From the IMG/VR virus record IMGVR_UViG_3300030060_002456, positions 1-41,757 of that record: 41,757 nucleotides of DNA; one strand, written 5' to 3'. The position numbers and the translations under genes were made by a program. Positions 28,016-39,500 of the stretch are shown here, one piece after another (the first letter of the stretch is position 1; each line of letters opens with the position of its first letter). This stretch comes from a virus. The notes beneath the pieces are model-generated. The model did no database searches, was not told the DNA's origin, and saw only the letters and a list, made by a program, of their open reading frames with translations.

Positions 28016-31000
28016 AAGTAGTTTTGAAATATCAACGTTTACATCTGGAGTTGTAGGTTCACCTTCAGAAACCGATATACCTAACGATGCAGCTTCATAT
28101 TCTAAAAATATAAATCCTGTATCAGAAGATGGTACATTACAAGCAATATCTAACGATCAAGTATTGCAAAATAACGAGGGTTTTACAACAGGTGCTAAAA
28201 CTGTACAGACATTAAAAGTATTAAGATCTGTTCAAACTTATAATAGTTATTCTGTTTCAGCTATAGGAGCACACACTGATGGCAATGTAAAATTTACAGA
28301 CAATAATCATAATTTAGCAGCTGGTGATACAATAATTTTTGATGCTACATCAGGTGGCACAGAATTAGATGGACAATTAGTAATTGTAGGAACTCCTAGT
28401 GTAAATACTTTTACTGTAAATTTTTTATATGCAGATTTATCTACTACACCATTAGGAAGTTATGTAATTAAAAAAGATATAAGCGAAAATAAACAAGATT
28501 ATACTAGTGCTACAATACAAGCAGTAACATATAATTCTAGCTATGAAGAATTAAAATATGTATTTTACTTTGTACAGGGTGGTACAGGGGTAGTTCCTGA
28601 TATAGAAGGATATACGCCAGTATCAGTTGCTATAGGTATTTCTGAAGGGGTTAATGGTATAGCAACAGCTTTAAACACTGCAATAAACGCACAAGATGGT
28701 TTATCTTCTAGTGTTAGTACAGATACAATAACAATATCTCCTTCTGTAGATGTTGAAGCACCATTGTTTTATATACCAAATAATCCAGATAGTGTTGTTC
28801 CTCAACAAGATTCATCAATTATAGAAATAAATACTTCTTGTATTTTACCAACTATTACAACGGAAGGAAAAGGCACAGTATTTCAATTAAATGATATGGC
28901 TGTTGTTAATATGGATGATAAGGTTTATACTTTATTTGGAATTAATTATACTTCCGATAAGATATTTAAATGGGATGATATATATAATACTAATGGAGAA
29001 AACTTTACATCTGAGTTTGCAAGTAATATTACTAATGATAGTAAGTCTACTATTCAACAAAGAAATAAAAATTTATTTATAGGGCTAGGTGGTTCAGAGA
29101 TATTTAATACTAAATGGGTTGGATATATAGATACAGTGCAAATAAACAAAGATATTACAGGCTGGTTTATTGTTAATGATAAACTTGACTCTATAGATGA
29201 ATCAGCAGCGCCTAACAACTACGATTATATTACTGCACAACAAATACACGATAATAATACTGCGTTTAATGAACAGCAATGCTATCATGCAGTTTTACCT
29301 GATTTAAATGCAGTAACTATGCAAGTAGCATTTGAGTCAGGAGGTGCTGTATATGCTTTAGGAGATGATGACAGTAATGATATTAATGAATATGGAAAAA
29401 CAAACGATTCAACGCCTAAAATAGGGTGGTGTTTTAAAGTATCTTCAGCAAGCCATGATTCTAGCGATGATAAATTAAGAGATGCTAAAAGATATAAATA
29501 TCATGACGATGTTACATTAGCAGACGATGATGTATTTATGGTTGTTGATAATACTACATCAAGTTTAAAATTTGAATATTTAGGTAATGCCTCAACAACA
29601 GAACCAGCATTTATGATGGCAATTGTAGAAGGAACATCTAAGATATACAAAATAAGTACTTCACCTGCACATGATGATTTTACTACAGAACTAGATAGAG
29701 TTAGTTTTGTTGATTTATCTGAACTTATAGATGATGAAGATATAACTACAATAGCACAATGTAGAAGTCCTTTAACTTCTGGTACATCTGTAACTAATTC
29801 TAATTATTTATATTACTGTGATGGTACAATAGATAGTGGTCATGTATCAGATCAAAGATGCAGACCATTGCATATGATGTATTGGGTAGGTACAAGTAAT
29901 GGTAATTTATATAGAATTAACTTAACAGATTTTCATAGCCAGCATAATAGTGACACTTACAAAGGTCCAAAATTAGATGCTAAAATGGTATTAGATTATT
30001 CTAATATAGGAAGATGTCAAGACTCTCAATATGATGGTAATTTTAAACATTGGTATGGAGCTATATATGGAGCTAAAAGATTTAATGAATATGGATATTC
30101 TAATTCTTCAAATATAAAAACTATAGATCATAACTTAGAAGATACTGATACAACAATTACAGAATCTAGTGGAGCTTGGGTAGAATCTTATTCTTGGTCT
30201 AAAGAGCCTGTAAATTCTAACATTGCAGGTATAGTTGAAACATGGAATAATGCAACTGATACTTCTAAAGTACCAACAGCTGTTCAAAATAATGTAGCAG
30301 AAAGATACGTTTATGATGATGATACAGATTCTGCTGGCGCAGGTGCTAATCCAGGTAATATGACGCATCATCATGCACAAACTAATCAAACAGGTGATTT
30401 AAAAGATTACGCAGCAGATAAAACTATTAAAATACAATCACATGCAAGTAATCTAAATCATGGATTTGATACTGGTAATATTATTACAGGCTTTATAAAT
30501 AAAGATGGTAAAGGGCATACTAATTACCAAGGTAATACTGTAATAACTAAAGTAGAAGGTTTAAACGAATTTAAAGCACAAGGAACACACCCTACAGGTA
30601 GCGGAAATCAAGATTCATTTCCATACTATTCATGCAAAGTATGGGTATTATGGAAAAGAAAAGATGGCAGTGCACATGAAAAATGGGATTTAATGTTATA
30701 TAATTTTTATCCAACTACAGTTCAATCTAATACTGCTGTAGTATATGATCGTACTCCTCCTTATGATGAGTGTGAAAAAAATATAATGTCTGATAGTCAT
30801 GGAGCTGATGATACAGGATTTTGGAAAAAGGGAGATTGTAATTTTTATATACAAAAAAGTTCTATGATGTTAGGTAAAGGTAATAGTGAAGCATCTAATA
30901 CTATATTGCCACAATCTTCATCTTATACTGTTCACCAAGGAGCTGGTCCTAATAATATTTATGTGATGAGAAGAGATGGAAGCGGTATATCTTGGGAAAG

Positions 31001-34000
31001 TTCAGGTTATTATACTCATACATCATTAGGTAATTATATAGGTTTTGATGGTAGCATGGAAGGAGAGCCTAGGTTAACTACGCCTTTTTCTCATACATTA
31101 AGTACAGTAAAACCATTAGAAGAAATACCTGCTGACTATAGTGCTATAGCATATGACGACAGCTTATCTTTTAGTAACACTAAATGGCACAAAGGTGCTA
31201 ATAAACACCAAGTATGTTTTGCAGCTATAGTTAATGGTAAAATGGCTATAGAAGGTTTTAGTCATACATGGATGTGGAATGATAGCGAAAGAGATAATAG
31301 TCATTCAGTTCGTGAAAATCAATTTAGAACATTTAATGATACTCCCGTATTGTTTAAAATAACAGACACTGGTTCTGCAAAGTCTGATACAAGAACATTT
31401 GCAGGTCGCTATGCTAGTACTTCAAATTCTACAGCACACACTAATAATGAAATACCTTGGCATTATAACAATGGTGGTAAATTTAAAAAGAGATGTATTT
31501 ATAATACTGCAACTAGTACACATATATCTACAAGAGGATCAGGGGAAGTTGCAACTGATTTACATAATCTTTATTATACATCTGGCACATATAGTTTATA
31601 CGATGGTACTAAATTAGTTCCTACAATAGTTCCCTTTTCTAATGCTTCTGATGGCAATATGGTTCAAGGTCAAGTTGGAGATTATTTATATATCGATAGA
31701 AAATGGTTATCAGGTGAACCTTTACTAGGAACTACTACTATGTATAGATCTGCTTCTGGTTATGTAGCAACTGGAGAAAGTGAAGGTGGAACAAGTTTTG
31801 TTTGGGGTAGAAATCAAAAACAATTTAGACCATATACTTCTTCAAGTACATCAGCACCACAAACAATAGTTATTAGAGGTGTAGATGGTCATTTAAATCG
31901 TTTAAGTTCTAGTGATTTAGCCGAAAAAGTAACCCCTAGCGGTAATGCAACTAATCATAATATGGAAAGATTTAATCAACAAATTATTATTACATCTGTT
32001 AAAAGTGCTTATTCTATTACAAGTGTTACTAGCGGTAATAGAGGTGGAGGAGATGAATATTATTACAATCAAACTGACACTCAAGCTACAACTAATAGAT
32101 ATAGCAACACTGATTCTAAATCACAAATAACATATGATATAAATAGATATTCACCAGGTTTTGAAACAATGGCTTATCATGCAGCAGAAATGAGACCATT
32201 TGAATTCCAAGGTGGACCATTAGATTTAGTTAGAAGTTTACAACCTATAGCTAATAATAATTTTTCTTTAGACAATCAGTTATTTGTTTCTACAACTAGT
32301 GTTATAGGAGGAGAGCCTACATCTTCGTTATCTGCATATAAAGATAAATTTTACAATGATACTTCTGGACAAAGTTTTAATAACTATCTTTCTAGTAAAA
32401 TAGCAGGGTTATTGCATACAGTAGATCAAGAATTTGTTACTGAATACACTACACATTCTAAAATTATACCAGTATCTTTAACGCCTAATGAAGATATAAT
32501 TGATGGAGAAGATGCACAACACGCAATATGGGGATCTGCTAACGCTAAAATAAATAATGTAAATAAACAATTTGTAGCACCTTTAACAGGTGAAGGTTAT
32601 GATTATACAGCGGGATCTTTTTCAGCATTTGACGCTGATCTTTATATAGTAAATAATCCATTATTAACTTTTAGTAATGAACAAGGCACAGAATCAGAGT
32701 TTGTTAATCTTCAAAATATTAAATATAAAGTATCTTTATTATATGATGGTTATCAAGAAAGCCCATTGAGTAGTTTCTTTTATGACAAAACAATGACTGC
32801 GAATAGATCTAGTCATGATGTAACTGTAAATGTAGATGAAAATTTTACTTTTAATCCTAGAGTTACTCACATTGTTATTTATAGAAAAAATACAGATGGT
32901 GATTTATATAGATTAGTAAAAGAAGTTCCATTAGATAGTAGAGTATGGATTAATGAAAATGGAGTAAATAAATTTACATTTAGAGATAGTAAAAGATTTG
33001 CATCTTATGCAGCATTAACAGGCATTAATGAAGAAAGAGAAACATTTAGTTTAAATTATTCTTTAAGTGCACAAATTAATGACCAATTATTTGTTGGTCT
33101 TGCTTGGCATAAAGATGCAGAAGATGATACTAAAAAATACATATATAAATCTAAACCAGGTAATTTTAGTCAATTTGACTATAAAAACGACTTTTTAGTA
33201 TTACCTAATATACCTACAGCATTAGCATCATTTAATGGCAAAATATATGCTTTTGATAGAAATAATACATATGTTATAAATCCACAACAAATGTTTATAG
33301 AAGATACATTTGAAGGTGTAGGTTGTCTAAGTCAAGATGCTTTTGTAGTTACAGAGTTTGGAATGTGTTTTGCAGATGTAAACAATATTTATTTACACAA
33401 TGGATCTATTGCTAAACCAATAGGTACAAATATACTAGATGTATCTACTTTTGAAGGTTACAAATTAGGATGGCAAAAAGCTGTAGAATACTCTGAAGAT
33501 ACAGTAGGTGTAAATCCTTTTGTATTTTATGATGGTCCTACTAATTCTTTTGTTTGCTTTGTTCACGGTTCATGTGAGCAAGGAGCTTGTAATAATGGTG
33601 TTTCTAGAGCTTGGGTATATAATATATCTAGAAATAGATGGGATTATTGGGAAGCACCACTTGTTAAAAAAGCAATACAAGGCATGGATGGTGATATACT
33701 TATATCAGATGGTAATCTTATTTATAATTATAAAAAGAATACTACAGTAAAAGATTGGAAATGGTTAAGTAAAAAATTATCTTTAACTAAGCAGACTAAT
33801 ACAAAAAGAATGAGTAGAATTAAACTACAAGGTACACCTACTTTAGATACTATAAGTACACCTCCTAAATGGAATGATGATTTAGTAGTATATGTAGATG
33901 GTGATATACAACAATTAACAATACCAAATATAAATCCATCTAAAAATAAAGGTTTTACAAAAGAATTTAGTGGTTGTTTTCAAGGAGGATCAGGTCACTT

Positions 34001-34355
34001 AGCAGTAGATGCTACAACAATTGATGTTACTGGTTTAAATGAATCTACAATAGGAGGTAAGTTACCACCTGTTGGAAGTTTTATATTGTTAAATAATGAG
34101 TGTATGCTAGTTACTGGAAATCCAACAGCAACAAGTTTAACTGTAACAAGAGCACAACTTGGAACAACAGCTGTAGAGCATCAATTAGTAGATAGCAGTA
34201 CATCAGGTATTGAGCAAGCTAGAATATTTAATGTATGCCCTATAATTAAATTACCTTCTAAATGTAAAGGTAAAAATATAGAGATTTATTTCCAGAACCA
34301 AAAAGGTATAGTAGATAGCTTTGCTATACACTTTATAGATAAAGGAACAAAATAA
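28008..34355 (+). CDS. 2115-residue tail protein, probable nozzle or stabilisation protein
   Basis: The start is TTG at 28008, with GGGGAG seven bases upstream. The protein is N-, D-, S- and T-rich and mainly beta. The N terminus (EISTFTSGVVGSPSETDIPN) resembles tail-tube or stabilisation proteins of marine podoviruses. About residues 1690-1960 show a propeller pattern: FNGKIYAFDRNNTYVINP, FGMCFADVNNIYLHNG, FVCFVHGSCEQG, ISRNRWDYWEAPL, FLISDGNLIYNYKK. This is typical of T7 gp12-like nozzles. No enzyme motif was seen. It is more than twice as long as T7 gp12 (about 790), so it may combine nozzle and additional receptor or fibre-anchor domains. The nozzle role is inferred. TAATG overlap with the next gene. 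Confidence 0.65.
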   Translation: MAKSSFEISTFTSGVVGSPSETDIPNDAASYSKNINPVSEDGTLQAISNDQVLQNNEGFTTGAKTVQTLKVLRSVQTYNSYSVSAIGAHTDGNVKFTDNNHNLAAGDTIIFDATSGGTELDGQLVIVGTPSVNTFTVNFLYADLSTTPLGSYVIKKDISENKQDYTSATIQAVTYNSSYEELKYVFYFVQGGTGVVPDIEGYTPVSVAIGISEGVNGIATALNTAINAQDGLSSSVSTDTITISPSVDVEAPLFYIPNNPDSVVPQQDSSIIEINTSCILPTITTEGKGTVFQLNDMAVVNMDDKVYTLFGINYTSDKIFKWDDIYNTNGENFTSEFASNITNDSKSTIQQRNKNLFIGLGGSEIFNTKWVGYIDTVQINKDITGWFIVNDKLDSIDESAAPNNYDYITAQQIHDNNTAFNEQQCYHAVLPDLNAVTMQVAFESGGAVYALGDDDSNDINEYGKTNDSTPKIGWCFKVSSASHDSSDDKLRDAKRYKYHDDVTLADDDVFMVVDNTTSSLKFEYLGNASTTEPAFMMAIVEGTSKIYKISTSPAHDDFTTELDRVSFVDLSELIDDEDITTIAQCRSPLTSGTSVTNSNYLYYCDGTIDSGHVSDQRCRPLHMMYWVGTSNGNLYRINLTDFHSQHNSDTYKGPKLDAKMVLDYSNIGRCQDSQYDGNFKHWYGAIYGAKRFNEYGYSNSSNIKTIDHNLEDTDTTITESSGAWVESYSWSKEPVNSNIAGIVETWNNATDTSKVPTAVQNNVAERYVYDDDTDSAGAGANPGNMTHHHAQTNQTGDLKDYAADKTIKIQSHASNLNHGFDTGNIITGFINKDGKGHTNYQGNTVITKVEGLNEFKAQGTHPTGSGNQDSFPYYSCKVWVLWKRKDGSAHEKWDLMLYNFYPTTVQSNTAVVYDRTPPYDECEKNIMSDSHGADDTGFWKKGDCNFYIQKSSMMLGKGNSEASNTILPQSSSYTVHQGAGPNNIYVMRRDGSGISWESSGYYTHTSLGNYIGFDGSMEGEPRLTTPFSHTLSTVKPLEEIPADYSAIAYDDSLSFSNTKWHKGANKHQVCFAAIVNGKMAIEGFSHTWMWNDSERDNSHSVRENQFRTFNDTPVLFKITDTGSAKSDTRTFAGRYASTSNSTAHTNNEIPWHYNNGGKFKKRCIYNTATSTHISTRGSGEVATDLHNLYYTSGTYSLYDGTKLVPTIVPFSNASDGNMVQGQVGDYLYIDRKWLSGEPLLGTTTMYRSASGYVATGESEGGTSFVWGRNQKQFRPYTSSSTSAPQTIVIRGVDGHLNRLSSSDLAEKVTPSGNATNHNMERFNQQIIITSVKSAYSITSVTSGNRGGGDEYYYNQTDTQATTNRYSNTDSKSQITYDINRYSPGFETMAYHAAEMRPFEFQGGPLDLVRSLQPIANNNFSLDNQLFVSTTSVIGGEPTSSLSAYKDKFYNDTSGQSFNNYLSSKIAGLLHTVDQEFVTEYTTHSKIIPVSLTPNEDIIDGEDAQHAIWGSANAKINNVNKQFVAPLTGEGYDYTAGSFSAFDADLYIVNNPLLTFSNEQGTESEFVNLQNIKYKVSLLYDGYQESPLSSFFYDKTMTANRSSHDVTVNVDENFTFNPRVTHIVIYRKNTDGDLYRLVKEVPLDSRVWINENGVNKFTFRDSKRFASYAALTGINEERETFSLNYSLSAQINDQLFVGLAWHKDAEDDTKKYIYKSKPGNFSQFDYKNDFLVLPNIPTALASFNGKIYAFDRNNTYVINPQQMFIEDTFEGVGCLSQDAFVVTEFGMCFADVNNIYLHNGSIAKPIGTNILDVSTFEGYKLGWQKAVEYSEDTVGVNPFVFYDGPTNSFVCFVHGSCEQGACNNGVSRAWVYNISRNRWDYWEAPLVKKAIQGMDGDILISDGNLIYNYKKNTTVKDWKWLSKKLSLTKQTNTKRMSRIKLQGTPTLDTISTPPKWNDDLVVYVDGDIQQLTIPNINPSKNKGFTKEFSGCFQGGSGHLAVDATTIDVTGLNESTIGGKLPPVGSFILLNNECMLVTGNPTATSLTVTRAQLGTTAVEHQLVDSSTSGIEQARIFNVCPIIKLPSKCKGKNIEIYFQNQKGIVDSFAIHFIDKGTK

Positions 34356-34618
34356 TGCCTAAAATTAAAAGTTTACAACATCCTCCAAAAGTTGCAGATG
34401 CAGAAGTTCAACTTGCAATAAATAAGATTTATAACGAAATTAACACATTGATAGATAGTGTGAATTCTAGCGTTACAGACTATGAACAAGAAGGAAGCGG
34501 TAAACCTGGAGATGTTAGAGTTACTACAAAATCTGATAGAGATGTAGTTTTAGAAGTAAGAACAGATGAAGGTTGGTTTGAAACGTCTGGTTTAACAATG
34601 ATAAAGAAAAGAGGTTAA
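34355..34618 (+). CDS. 87-residue protein, virion-module, unknown
   Basis: The product has an N-terminal helix (VADAEVQLAINKIYNEINTLIDS) and a small beta-rich C-terminal part (KPGDVRVTTKSDRDVVLEVR TDEGWFETSG). A helix plus small beta cap is a frequent layout in small trimeric tail proteins. TAATG overlap with the 2115-residue gene; the stop directly abuts the next start. Confidence 0.65.
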   Translation: MPKIKSLQHPPKVADAEVQLAINKIYNEINTLIDSVNSSVTDYEQEGSGKPGDVRVTTKSDRDVVLEVRTDEGWFETSGLTMIKKRG

Positions 34619-35191
34619 ATGGGATTATTCAGTGCAGTTATAGATAGAAGTCCAATAGATCAATTTGGTGCAGGTGCAAATGCAGCAGCACAAGTTGGTA
34701 TGTCGCAAGCAGCGTTTAATAGATCTAATGATATGTTTAATATGAATAGTACTAGAAATCAAATGCAAAGACAGATGAATAGAGAACAAGCTTTTGATGT
34801 ACAAGCACAAACAGATATGATGCAAAGAAGACAAGCTGCTAGAACAGGTCAATCTTATAATCAAACAGACACTACATCTGCAATTCTTAATCAAGTTCAA
34901 AATGCTAATATGCAACAAGGTCTTGCTAATCAACAGATGGCTTCTGGTTATTTAAGTCAAGCAGCATCAATGCAAGCAAGTGCAGCTAGCACAAGAAATA
35001 GTTTAAACGGTATGTACAGGCAACAACAACAAGCAAATCAAAGAGCTAAACAACAAGCTAAAGCAGCAGCAATGAGTGCTGTAGGTGGCTTAGTATCTGG
35101 TCTAGCTGGTCCAGCAATAGGGGTATTAGGACAAGCAGGAGCTAATGCAATAGCACCAGCATTTAATTTAAAGAAAGTAGGTATTAACTAA
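34619..35191 (+). CDS. Internal virion (ejection) protein
   Basis: A 190-residue protein, Q/N/A/M-rich (MNREQAFDVQAQTDMMQRRQ, NQVQNANMQQGLANQQMA), with long helical central stretches and a hydrophobic glycine-rich C-terminal segment at about 151-178 (SAVGGLVSGLAGPAIGVLGQAG). Such a plan (amphipathic helices plus a C-terminal glycine-rich hydrophobic helix) is common in short-tailed phages' ejection proteins, which form a pore through the cell envelope. The stop is adjacent to the next gene. Confidence 0.7.
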   Translation: MGLFSAVIDRSPIDQFGAGANAAAQVGMSQAAFNRSNDMFNMNSTRNQMQRQMNREQAFDVQAQTDMMQRRQAARTGQSYNQTDTTSAILNQVQNANMQQGLANQQMASGYLSQAASMQASAASTRNSLNGMYRQQQQANQRAKQQAKAAAMSAVGGLVSGLAGPAIGVLGQAGANAIAPAFNLKKVGIN

Positions 35192-35192
35192 T

Positions 35193-35705
35193 ATGTTTTC
35201 AATAGCACAAGCAGCGCAAAATCAAATGTCAAGAATGCAGAATCAACAGCAGTATGACAGAAGAATGGATTTAGAAGAATTAAAAACTGAGCCTATGCTT
35301 TATGCGTTTAATAGAGCAAAGCAAGACGATGTAGTTGTAGATAATATAGTTAAAGATATTCTTGATGATAGGTATAAAAAAAATATATATAAAAAAGAAC
35401 TTGAAAAATATGAAAATGAAAGGCCTAATTTATTTAGATTAGGTTTAGAAGGATTCAATCCTAGATCAGAAAATTTTAAAAAGTACTTTACTGAAGGCGA
35501 AGATTACATACCTGCTCCAGAGTTTAAAAATTTTAATGATCCTAGTTTATATTCAGGAGCAACTGGACCTACTCAGTTAAAAATTAAAGAATTAATAAAT
35601 GCTTATACTGATAACACAAAACAACTTTCTAATGAAGAATTATTTGATTATATAAATAAAAACTTTAAAGGTGGAATAAATTACTTAAACAAGGCGGGGC
35701 AATAA
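35193..35705 (+). CDS. 170-residue internal-virion-module protein, unknown
   Basis: A helical, Q-rich start (MFSIAQAAQNQMSRMQNQQQ), an acidic-basic middle (LDDRYKKNIYKKELEKYENERPNLF) and a C-terminal helix. The start resembles the protein before it, and it is placed in the ejection-protein block. No family recognised. Confidence 0.65.
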   Translation: MFSIAQAAQNQMSRMQNQQQYDRRMDLEELKTEPMLYAFNRAKQDDVVVDNIVKDILDDRYKKNIYKKELEKYENERPNLFRLGLEGFNPRSENFKKYFTEGEDYIPAPEFKNFNDPSLYSGATGPTQLKIKELINAYTDNTKQLSNEELFDYINKNFKGGINYLNKAGQ

Positions 35706-35707
35706 TT

Positions 35708-36277
35708 ATGAATCAAGAATATGAAATGTATAATGTAGTAAAAGAATTAGTAAAAAGATTTAACAAAGGAGATTTAGATTATTTGCCTGAAAAACAAAAA
35801 GAACAAATAGCAATGTTAGCTGCACAGATGGGATTAGATTTTAAACCTAAATCAAAACCTATAAGAAAAGGTTTATTTGATTTAGTAGATACAGCAGCTT
35901 TTGGTTTAGTTCCTAATTCTTTAAGACCTACATCTATTGGAGAAGAATACTTTGGTGAATCAACAGCAGATAAAGTAGCAGGTGGACTTGGTACCTTAGG
36001 TGGTGCAGTTGTTCCTATTGGTCTTGCTTATAAAGGTATGAATTATGCAAGAGGTGGCGGTAGATCTTTAATGGATATGGGTAAAAATAAAATGGCTGAT
36101 TTAAATCCATTAAGAGATAGTATTATTAGTAGAACTAGTAATATGGCATCTAATGCAGCAGAAGCAAGTAGTGTTGGACTTAATGCTTTATTAAGAAGAG
36201 CTTTAAAAAACGCACCTAGTCCAAGAACAGGTAGCCTTGCAGACGATATATTCACAGGAAGTCCTCTAGGATTTTAA
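35708..36277 (+). CDS. 189-residue protein with glycine-rich hydrophobic segment, probable ejection protein
   Basis: A helical N terminus (VVKELVKRFNKGDLDYLPEKQ), then a lysine-rich stretch, and at about 81-105 a glycine-rich hydrophobic segment (STADKVAGGLGTLGGAVVPI, GLAYKG). The C terminus is basic and polar. The G-rich hydrophobic motif again recurs in the giant protein to its right (GVQGAIAGGAFGG), as expected if these proteins share a membrane-insertion role. The start has only a weak site (GGCGGGG). Confidence 0.6.
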   Translation: MNQEYEMYNVVKELVKRFNKGDLDYLPEKQKEQIAMLAAQMGLDFKPKSKPIRKGLFDLVDTAAFGLVPNSLRPTSIGEEYFGESTADKVAGGLGTLGGAVVPIGLAYKGMNYARGGGRSLMDMGKNKMADLNPLRDSIISRTSNMASNAAEASSVGLNALLRRALKNAPSPRTGSLADDIFTGSPLGF

Positions 36278-36294
36278 AATAAGGAAAGGTAAAC

Positions 36295-36504
36295 ATGGCA
36301 ATTAAATGTAAAGTTTTTATTCATGACACTAAAAATATAGTTAGTGATGATGGTGACGCAGATGGAAAATTAGCTGAAGATGTACAAGATTACGTTACAG
36401 CTAACCATGGTACTTTAGATGTTACAACCCAATTAAATGTTACATCTACTGTTATTGAAGGCGGAACTAAAATTATGACATTAGTTATTCTTGACAATAG
36501 CTAA
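36295..36504 (+). CDS. 69-residue small beta-type protein
   Basis: A compact protein (MAIKCKVFIHDTKNIVSDDG ... VIEGGTKIMTLVILDNS) with alternating beta strands. AAGGAAAGG precedes the ATG. It lies directly before the giant gene. It may be a minor virion or chaperone protein. No family recognised. Confidence 0.6.
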   Translation: MAIKCKVFIHDTKNIVSDDGDADGKLAEDVQDYVTANHGTLDVTTQLNVTSTVIEGGTKIMTLVILDNS

Positions 36505-36509
36505 GATAT

Positions 36510-39500
36510 ATGTCTACATATAATGATAGAATTTTTAACCTTGTAAGGACTTATAGATATAACCCTACTTTATTTTCTGAGGAACAAGTAGATCAATTAC
36601 AAGAATTAGCAAATCAATACGATATTCCATTTAAAAGAAAAGTAGATAACTTTAATCTTCGTAAGACTGTTATGAATTTACAAACAGGATTTTTAGAAGG
36701 TTTTACTACTATTCCTGTAGGTAAACTAAGTGGACATCAACCTACTACTACATACGAAGCAATAGCACATTCTCTTGGACATTTAGCAGGGTTTGCTCCT
36801 GGTATAATGGCAGCTCCATTTAAAGCTGTAGGTGCTAAAGCATTAAGTAAACTAGCATCTAAAACAAATAACTGGTCAGTACCAATGATGTTTGGAGATG
36901 CTGCTAAAGCAGGAATGGAATCTGGTTTAAAGAAAAAGCTATTTGGTAAAGCTAATATAGAGTCTTTAGATTTTATGAGAAAAGGAGCAGCTCCTAGAGC
37001 TATTATAGACCAAGCAGTACACCTTGGCGCAGCAAGTGCAGTATCATCTATATGGAAAGGAAAAGATGAGATTATGAATGCAGGTGTACAAGGTGCTATA
37101 GCAGGTGGTGCTTTTGGAGGTTTAGGTGAATTTAGAATGATTGGTAATTATCTTAAATCTAAAAACCCCTTAGATTATAAAAAAGGTGAGCAAAGATTAA
37201 AGTCAGCTATTGGTGCAGGTATGCTAGGTATTCCAACAGCATTACAAGGTGAACCTATTGAAATGGTTATATACCAAACATTACTAGGTGGTTACTTTGG
37301 ATATGGATCTAGACCTGCTTTAGAGAAAGAAGGTGGTCAGTTTTTACAAGATTTAATTTTTACTAATAGAAAAGATTATATCTTTAGACCTGAATTACAT
37401 CCTGAAATAAATAGTTACTCTAAAGGTGCTAAAGAATATATAAATAAAGAAGCTACACAATATGCTAAAGATTACTATTTAAGAAATAGAGAGAAAGTAT
37501 CTGGAGACACAAGAGAAAATATAGAATTAGAAATAGAAAATTTTGTAAGACAGTCTAAGGGATTAGGACCTAATGAAAAACCATCTAAAATGGATATAGA
37601 TGCAGAGTATAGATATAGAGGAAATAATTTTTACAATACATATTATGCAGGTAAAGGTTATAAATACTATATACATAAAGATGTTAGAGATATGCTTAAT
37701 AGTTCTGATCATAGAATGGACAGCATGGATGATGTTAATATTAATGTAAATATAAGCAAAGATCCTAAGCCAGGAAGTTCTCAAGAAAGATTATTAAACA
37801 CTAAAAAGAGAGAAAAAGAAAGAAACATATTTGCTGTAGAAGAATACTTTGATATTAATGGTAGAAAGCAAAATAGAATTATAGGACCTTTTTCTCCTAA
37901 AGAACTTGGTGTTAAAGGTGATTACTATGGTAAGATATTAGGTGAGTCTAGGTTTGATAGACCAGCAGATAAACTAGAAAATACAGAGTATATTTTATGG
38001 GACACTGTATTTATTAATAATGCTAAACCTGGAGCTAAAGCTAATTATGAAAAACAAAAACCTTTAGATTTTAAATTTAATAGTGATAAAAGAAAAACAG
38101 ATGCAGAAAAAGTATTTTCTTGGGAGAAAGTATTTGAAACAGATTTAAGATTAGATGAAAAAGGATTTTACATATTTGGTGGAATAAAAGATAAGTCTAA
38201 CTTTACTATTAGAAAGTATCACGATGAGTATAGAAGATACAGCAAAGAAGAATTATTTGAAGCATTAGCTAAAGAAAATAATATTACAGCTGCAGAAATA
38301 TCAAATAGATATGAAACTAGTAGAAGAGAGTTTATTAAAATATATAGTCATCATAAAGATATTGATCTATTAAATCGTATGCATGAAGACGCATGGAAGT
38401 CTAATGTGCTAGTAGAAGCAGATAGGAACGGATTATATAATGGTGATTTATCTAGAATACACTTATTAGAAAGACCTGGTTTTTCTAAAAATGTAATTGA
38501 TTGGAATAAAAGAGAGCAAATATATCACGATAAATCTATGCCTTTAATGGATGGAACATTAAATGGTGGTAAATTTGCTATTTTTAAAGATGTAGTAGCT
38601 GAGACTTATAAGAATGAAAAGGGTGAAGAAAAGTTTTATGATAGTGATACAGATGGTACGATTTATTTTAGACAAACAGATTTAAGTAAGATGATGGATA
38701 GTCTTGGACTACCTAAGAATGTTGATATGAACAAACCTGTTATGGTTGTTAAAACTCCACAAGGTACTATGATTGTTAAAGCAGCAGGTAAAAGTGCACC
38801 TAAAGAATTAGATGCATACATGAAAAAGAATAACATTAAAGCTTTAATTATGGATTCAGCTGCTAAACATAAAGGATTAAATAAAGTTAATGAATTTGAT
38901 AGAGCAGCACTAGAAAGAGGAGAATGGAATCATAATGGTGAGTTGTTTACTGGGGAATTTAAAGATTCTGATATTAGGATTAATTTAGGAACGTTTGTAG
39001 ATCCTAAAAAGTTTGGTGGTAACAATAAATCAAGAATTGTAAGACAGCTATTAAGTAATCTTAATAATAAATCAGCAGAAGGTGTTATGTCTATTGTTTG
39101 GGATAGAGTATTTGAACCTAGCATTAATGGTAATGAGAAGTTAAATACAGCTATTAAAACGCATTTAAAAGATAAGACTGATATAAAAGAAATAGAATCT
39201 TTTATGAAAAAGAATAAACTTACAGTTGATGAAGTTGGATTAGATGTTATACATGATATTTTTGTAAACCATGGTAATAGTAAATTAGCACAAAAGTTTG
39301 CAAGGGAAATAGCACGTCAAGATAAAAAAGGTGAATTAGAGGATGTAGATACATTTACACCAGAAGAATATAAGCAGTATGTTTATAGAAATAATAGAAT
39401 ACTTGACGCATCTAATTTTTCTCAATCACAAAGAGAAGCAGGTCGTAACTCTAGGCAGTTTTGGGAAAGTGTATATAAAAAATACTTTTTAAATAGATTA

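Noticed and set aside
34625-34933. Leftward 102-codon frame antisense to the ejection protein
   Set aside because: Serine- and isoleucine-rich shadow of the Q/N/M-rich gene on the other strand, without ribosome site.
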